DNA of 64,000 bases. It comes from Streptococcus infantis. Its GTDB lineage: Bacteria > Bacillota > Bacilli > Lactobacillales > Streptococcaceae. Where the stretch lies: assembly GCF_000963255.1 (NCBI RefSeq), contig NZ_JYOV01000017.1, positions 59,179 through 123,178 of the forward strand, written 5' to 3'. This document shows, piece after piece, positions 61,808-64,000 of this stretch. A program made the translations under genes and the position numbers. Numbering within the stretch: position 1 is the stretch's first letter; each line of letters starts with the position of its first letter. Below the pieces are notes generated by a model. The model ran no database searches and was not told where the DNA came from. It saw only the letters and a program-made list of their open reading frames with translations.

Positions 61808-63142
61808 TTAAACGGATAAAAAGTTTTCCAAATCAGCCAAGGCACGCTCTGCAATTTTTTCATAACGAGCCTTTTTATCACGAATGCGGTCGCCTTCCAA
61901 TTCCTTGATAATTCCGAAATTGACGTTCATTGGTTGGAAGTGTTTACTGTCCGCATGGGTGATGTAATGGGCTAGACTGCCAATTGCAGTCGTTTCTGGG
62001 AAAATAGCAGGACTTTCTCCCTTGAAAAGACGGGCTGCGTTAATACCAGCTACTAGACCTGATGCCGCTGACTCAACATATCCTTCCACACCCGTCATCT
62101 GACCAGCAAAGAATAGATTTGGCTGTTTCTTAGAACGATAAGTTTGCTCAAGAAGATTTGGTGAATCCATGTAAGAATTACGGTGCATAACTCCATAGCG
62201 AACAAACTCAGCGTTTTCAAGACCTGGAATCATTTGAAAGACACGCTTTTGTTCTCCCCATTTAAGGTGAGTTTGGAAACCAACAATATTGTAAAGACTA
62301 CCTGCAGCATTGTCCTGACGAAGCTGAACGACCGCATAAGGAGTTTTAAAGTCTCCATCACGTGGTCCTTTGTAATCATCTGGATATTCTAGACCAACTG
62401 GTTTCATAGGACCATAAAGCATAGTTTTAATGCCACGTTTAGCCATGACTTCAATTGGCATACAGCCTTCAAAGTACTTTTCTTTTTCAAAAGAGTTAAG
62501 AGGTGCTTCTTCTGCATTAACCAAGGCTTCATGGAAATCCATAAACTCTTGCTTGGTCATCGGAGCATTGAGATAGGCAGCTTCTCCCTTATCATAACGA
62601 GATTTGAGATAAACCTTGTTCATATCAATGGTATTAACATCCACAATAGGCGCTGCAGCATCATAGAAATAAAAACCGTCACCGCCATTAAGAGCGTGGA
62701 TTTTTTCAGCAAGAGCATCACTAGTCAAAGGACCAGTCGCAACGACTGTAATAGCATCTGCTGGCAATTCTGTAATTTCGTCACGAACGACCTCAATCAA
62801 GGGATGGTTGGCAATCTTTTCAGTAACCATTTGAGAAAAACTGTCACGGTCAACCGCGAGAGCACCACCAGCAGGAACACGCGTTGCTTCTGCTGATTCT
62901 AGGATAAGAGAACTAAGACGACGCATTTCTTCTTTGAGGAGGCCGACAGCATTTGTAAGAGCATCCCCTCGCAAAGAATTAGAACACACTAATTCTGCAA
63001 AATTGTCAGTTTTGTGTTGTGGTGTTGACTTGACACCACGCATTTCATAAAGTTTAACTGGAATACCACGCTCTGCGATTTGGTAGGCTGCTTCAGAACC
63101 CGCCAAGCCCGCACCGATAACATTGATATAAGATTGAGACAC
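61808..63142 (-). CDS. trmFO: Methylenetetrahydrofolate-tRNA uracil-54 methyltransferase
   Basis: Folate/FAD-dependent enzyme that forms m5U54 in the T loop of tRNAs. 444 residues. FAD motif [19 protein letters not shown] at the N-terminus, catalytic cysteines C53 in [11 protein letters not shown] and the one in [12 protein letters not shown] near 223, and [20 protein letters not shown]. The start is GTG at 63142 with AGAGGT 9 nt upstream, giving exactly the pneumococcal length; the longer frame upstream has no ribosome site. Confidence 0.96.
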   Translation of the reverse strand: MSQSYINVIGAGLAGSEAAYQIAERGIPVKLYEMRGVKSTPQHKTDNFAELVCSNSLRGDALTNAVGLLKEEMRRLSSLILESAEATRVPAGGALAVDRDSFSQMVTEKIANHPLIEVVRDEITELPADAITVVATGPLTSDALAEKIHALNGGDGFYFYDAAAPIVDVNTIDMNKVYLKSRYDKGEAAYLNAPMTKQEFMDFHEALVNAEEAPLNSFEKEKYFEGCMPIEVMAKRGIKTMLYGPMKPVGLEYPDDYKGPRDGDFKTPYAVVQLRQDNAAGSLYNIVGFQTHLKWGEQKRVFQMIPGLENAEFVRYGVMHRNSYMDSPNLLEQTYRSKKQPNLFFAGQMTGVEGYVESAASGLVAGINAARLFKGESPAIFPETTAIGSLAHYITHADSKHFQPMNVNFGIIKELEGDRIRDKKARYEKIAERALADLENFLSV

Positions 63143-63238
63143 GACACTAATACCTCTTTGGGTGAAACTTAAGTTCATTCCAGAACAAGTCACTAGACTG
63201 TTTGACACCCACAAATCTTTCTATTTTTTTCTTCTTCT

Positions 63239-63267
63239 AGTATAACAAAAAAAGGGAAGAAGGCAAA
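63239..63267 (-). promoter_or_regulatory. trmFO promoter
   Basis: Minus strand TTTGCC, 17-nt spacer, TATACT with a TGT extension. The -35 hexamer is the loop of the terminator hairpin at 63247-63273. Confidence 0.6.
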
Positions 63268-63273
63268 CTTCCC
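63247..63273 (-). terminator. Terminator of a lost upstream minus-strand gene
   Basis: Minus strand GGGAAG-tttgcctt-CTTCCC followed by TTTTTTT. No gene now feeds it; the ISL3 element begins 24 nt further out, so the original upstream neighbour was probably displaced. Confidence 0.65.
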
Positions 63274-63297
63274 TGTTTAGTCATTGGATTGATTGTC

Positions 63298-64000
63298 GGC
63301 TCTATAATATTTGTAGTGGGTAAATCCCCTATGGATCTTATGGAGCCTATTTTTGTGTAGAAAAAAAGTCCCATATGACCTATAATGAAAAGCGATCAAA
63401 CAACTCATTAGAAAGAATCCTATGGAACAATTACATTTTATCACAAAACTGCTCGATATCAAAGACCCTAATATCCAGATTCTAGACATCATCAATATGA
63501 ATACCTACAAAGAAATCATCGCTAAACTGGACTACGACGCCCCATCTTGCCCTGATTGCGGAAGTCAAATGAAGAAATATGACTTTCAAAAACATTCTAA
63601 GATTCCTTACCTCGAAACGACTGGTATGCCTACCAGAATTCTTCTGAAAAAGCGTCGATTCAAGTGCTATCATTGCTCGAAAATGATGGTCGCCGAAACC
63701 TCTCTCGTCAAGAAGAATCATCAAATTCCTCGTATTATCAACCAAAAGATTGCTCAAAAGTTAATTGAAAAGACTTCTATGACTGATATTGCACATCAGC
63801 TATCCATTTCAACTTCAACTGTCATTCGTAAGCTCAATGACTTTCACTTTAAGCATGATTTTTCTTGTCTTCCAGAGATTATGTCTTGGGACGAGTATGC
63901 CTTTACCAAGGGAAAGATGAGTTTTATCGCACAAGATTTTGATCAGCTCAATATCATTACTGTTCTTGAGGGAAGAACACAAGCTATCATCCGCAATCAC
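63298..64000 (+). mobile_element. ISL3-family (IS1167-like) element, left part
   Basis: Left end GGCTCTATAATATTTGTAGTGGGTA at about 63298, then a short non-coding leader with TATAAT at 63381-63386, then an open transposase frame that leaves the window. The GTAGTGGGT core of the end matches the terminal sequence of the relic at 15709-16480. It inserted upstream of trmFO. Confidence 0.85.
63422..64000 (+). CDS. ISL3-family transposase (5' part)
   Basis: 193 codons visible with no stop. The N-terminal zinc ribbon is CPDCGSQ...CYHCSK (C-x2-C pairs near residues 42 and 81). A helix-turn-helix follows (SMTDIAHQLSISTSTVIRKL, about 128-147), then the start of the DDE domain with the first catalytic aspartate expected in MSWDEYAFTKGKMSF. 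ISL3/IS1167 transposases are about 420 residues. Whether the rest is intact cannot be seen. Confidence 0.9.
   Translation, partial: MEQLHFITKLLDIKDPNIQILDIINMNTYKEIIAKLDYDAPSCPDCGSQMKKYDFQKHSKIPYLETTGMPTRILLKKRRFKCYHCSKMMVAETSLVKKNHQIPRIINQKIAQKLIEKTSMTDIAHQLSISTSTVIRKLNDFHFKHDFSCLPEIMSWDEYAFTKGKMSFIAQDFDQLNIITVLEGRTQAIIRNH

Overview
The window is about 40% GC and reads as chromosomal DNA of a Mitis-group Streptococcus. Nearly every gene has an obvious pneumococcal counterpart: gyrA-srtA, ldh, celA/celB (comEA/comEC), dprA, pde2-rpmE2, the atp operon, and zmpB/iga proteases with N-terminal LPxTG motifs. However, gene blocks that I recall as dispersed in S. pneumoniae lie side by side here, and several proteins look diverged. 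S. mitis, S. oralis, S. infantis or a relative is therefore more likely than S. pneumoniae itself. This placement rests on recalled sequences, not on alignment.

Layout. 1-8150 (minus strand): topA (cut by the window edge), the competence gene dprA behind a ComX box, asd-dapA for the diaminopimelate/lysine branch, and gyrA-srtA. 8260-10130: ldh with a clear promoter and terminator, then an IS200/IS605-type element whose transposase has lost the first histidine of its HUH motif. 10140-15600 (minus): a thioredoxin lipoprotein with its CcdA electron donor, then the operon murA-GNAT-ytoI-like-map. 15700-16480: wreck of an ISL3 (IS1167-like) element. 16650-28570 (minus): two giant adjacent M26 zinc metalloproteases, IgA1 protease (iga) and a ZmpB-like paralogue, both carrying the same 17-residue (51-bp) tandem repeat.

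28870-30120 (minus): rplU-prp-rpmA with a structured leader. 30130-36220: DUF1275 protein, oxidoreductase plus DEAD-box helicase, DUF1934, an HD hydrolase with an apparently leaderless mRNA, a Cof-type HAD phosphatase, tRNA-Arg(CCU) and rplS. 36340-44980: two FluC fluoride channels with chorismate mutase, flavodoxin, Pde2 and L31, a UPF0145 gene next to a decayed gene, HU, DegV, a TPR protein, an AI-2E-family permease and a lactonase. 44979-51375 (minus): the complete F1Fo ATPase operon atpEBFHAGDC with a strong promoter and a cre-like box. 51500-63150: CHY zinc finger, U32 protein, comEA-comEC behind a second ComX box, GNAT, ald, phoH, yozE, cvfB, pyrH-frr and trmFO. 63298-64000: an ISL3 element with an intact transposase frame running off the window.

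Functional threads. DNA uptake and recombination are represented by ComEA/ComEC and DprA; both loci have the same ComX-box architecture, with the box placed directly after the U-tract of the preceding terminator. Sortase A is encoded 11 kb from two of its probable substrates, the LPxTG proteases. Prp is encoded between L21 and its own substrate L27. I found no CRISPR array, prophage, integrative element or toxin gene cluster. The unusual signals are mainly regulatory: nested inverted repeats in the rplU leader, an inverted repeat around the iga -10 box, tRNA-Arg abutting a terminator, and a leaderless gene. Others are signs of decay: a dead IS200 copy, the ISL3 relic, and a pseudogene translationally coupled to a UPF0145 gene.
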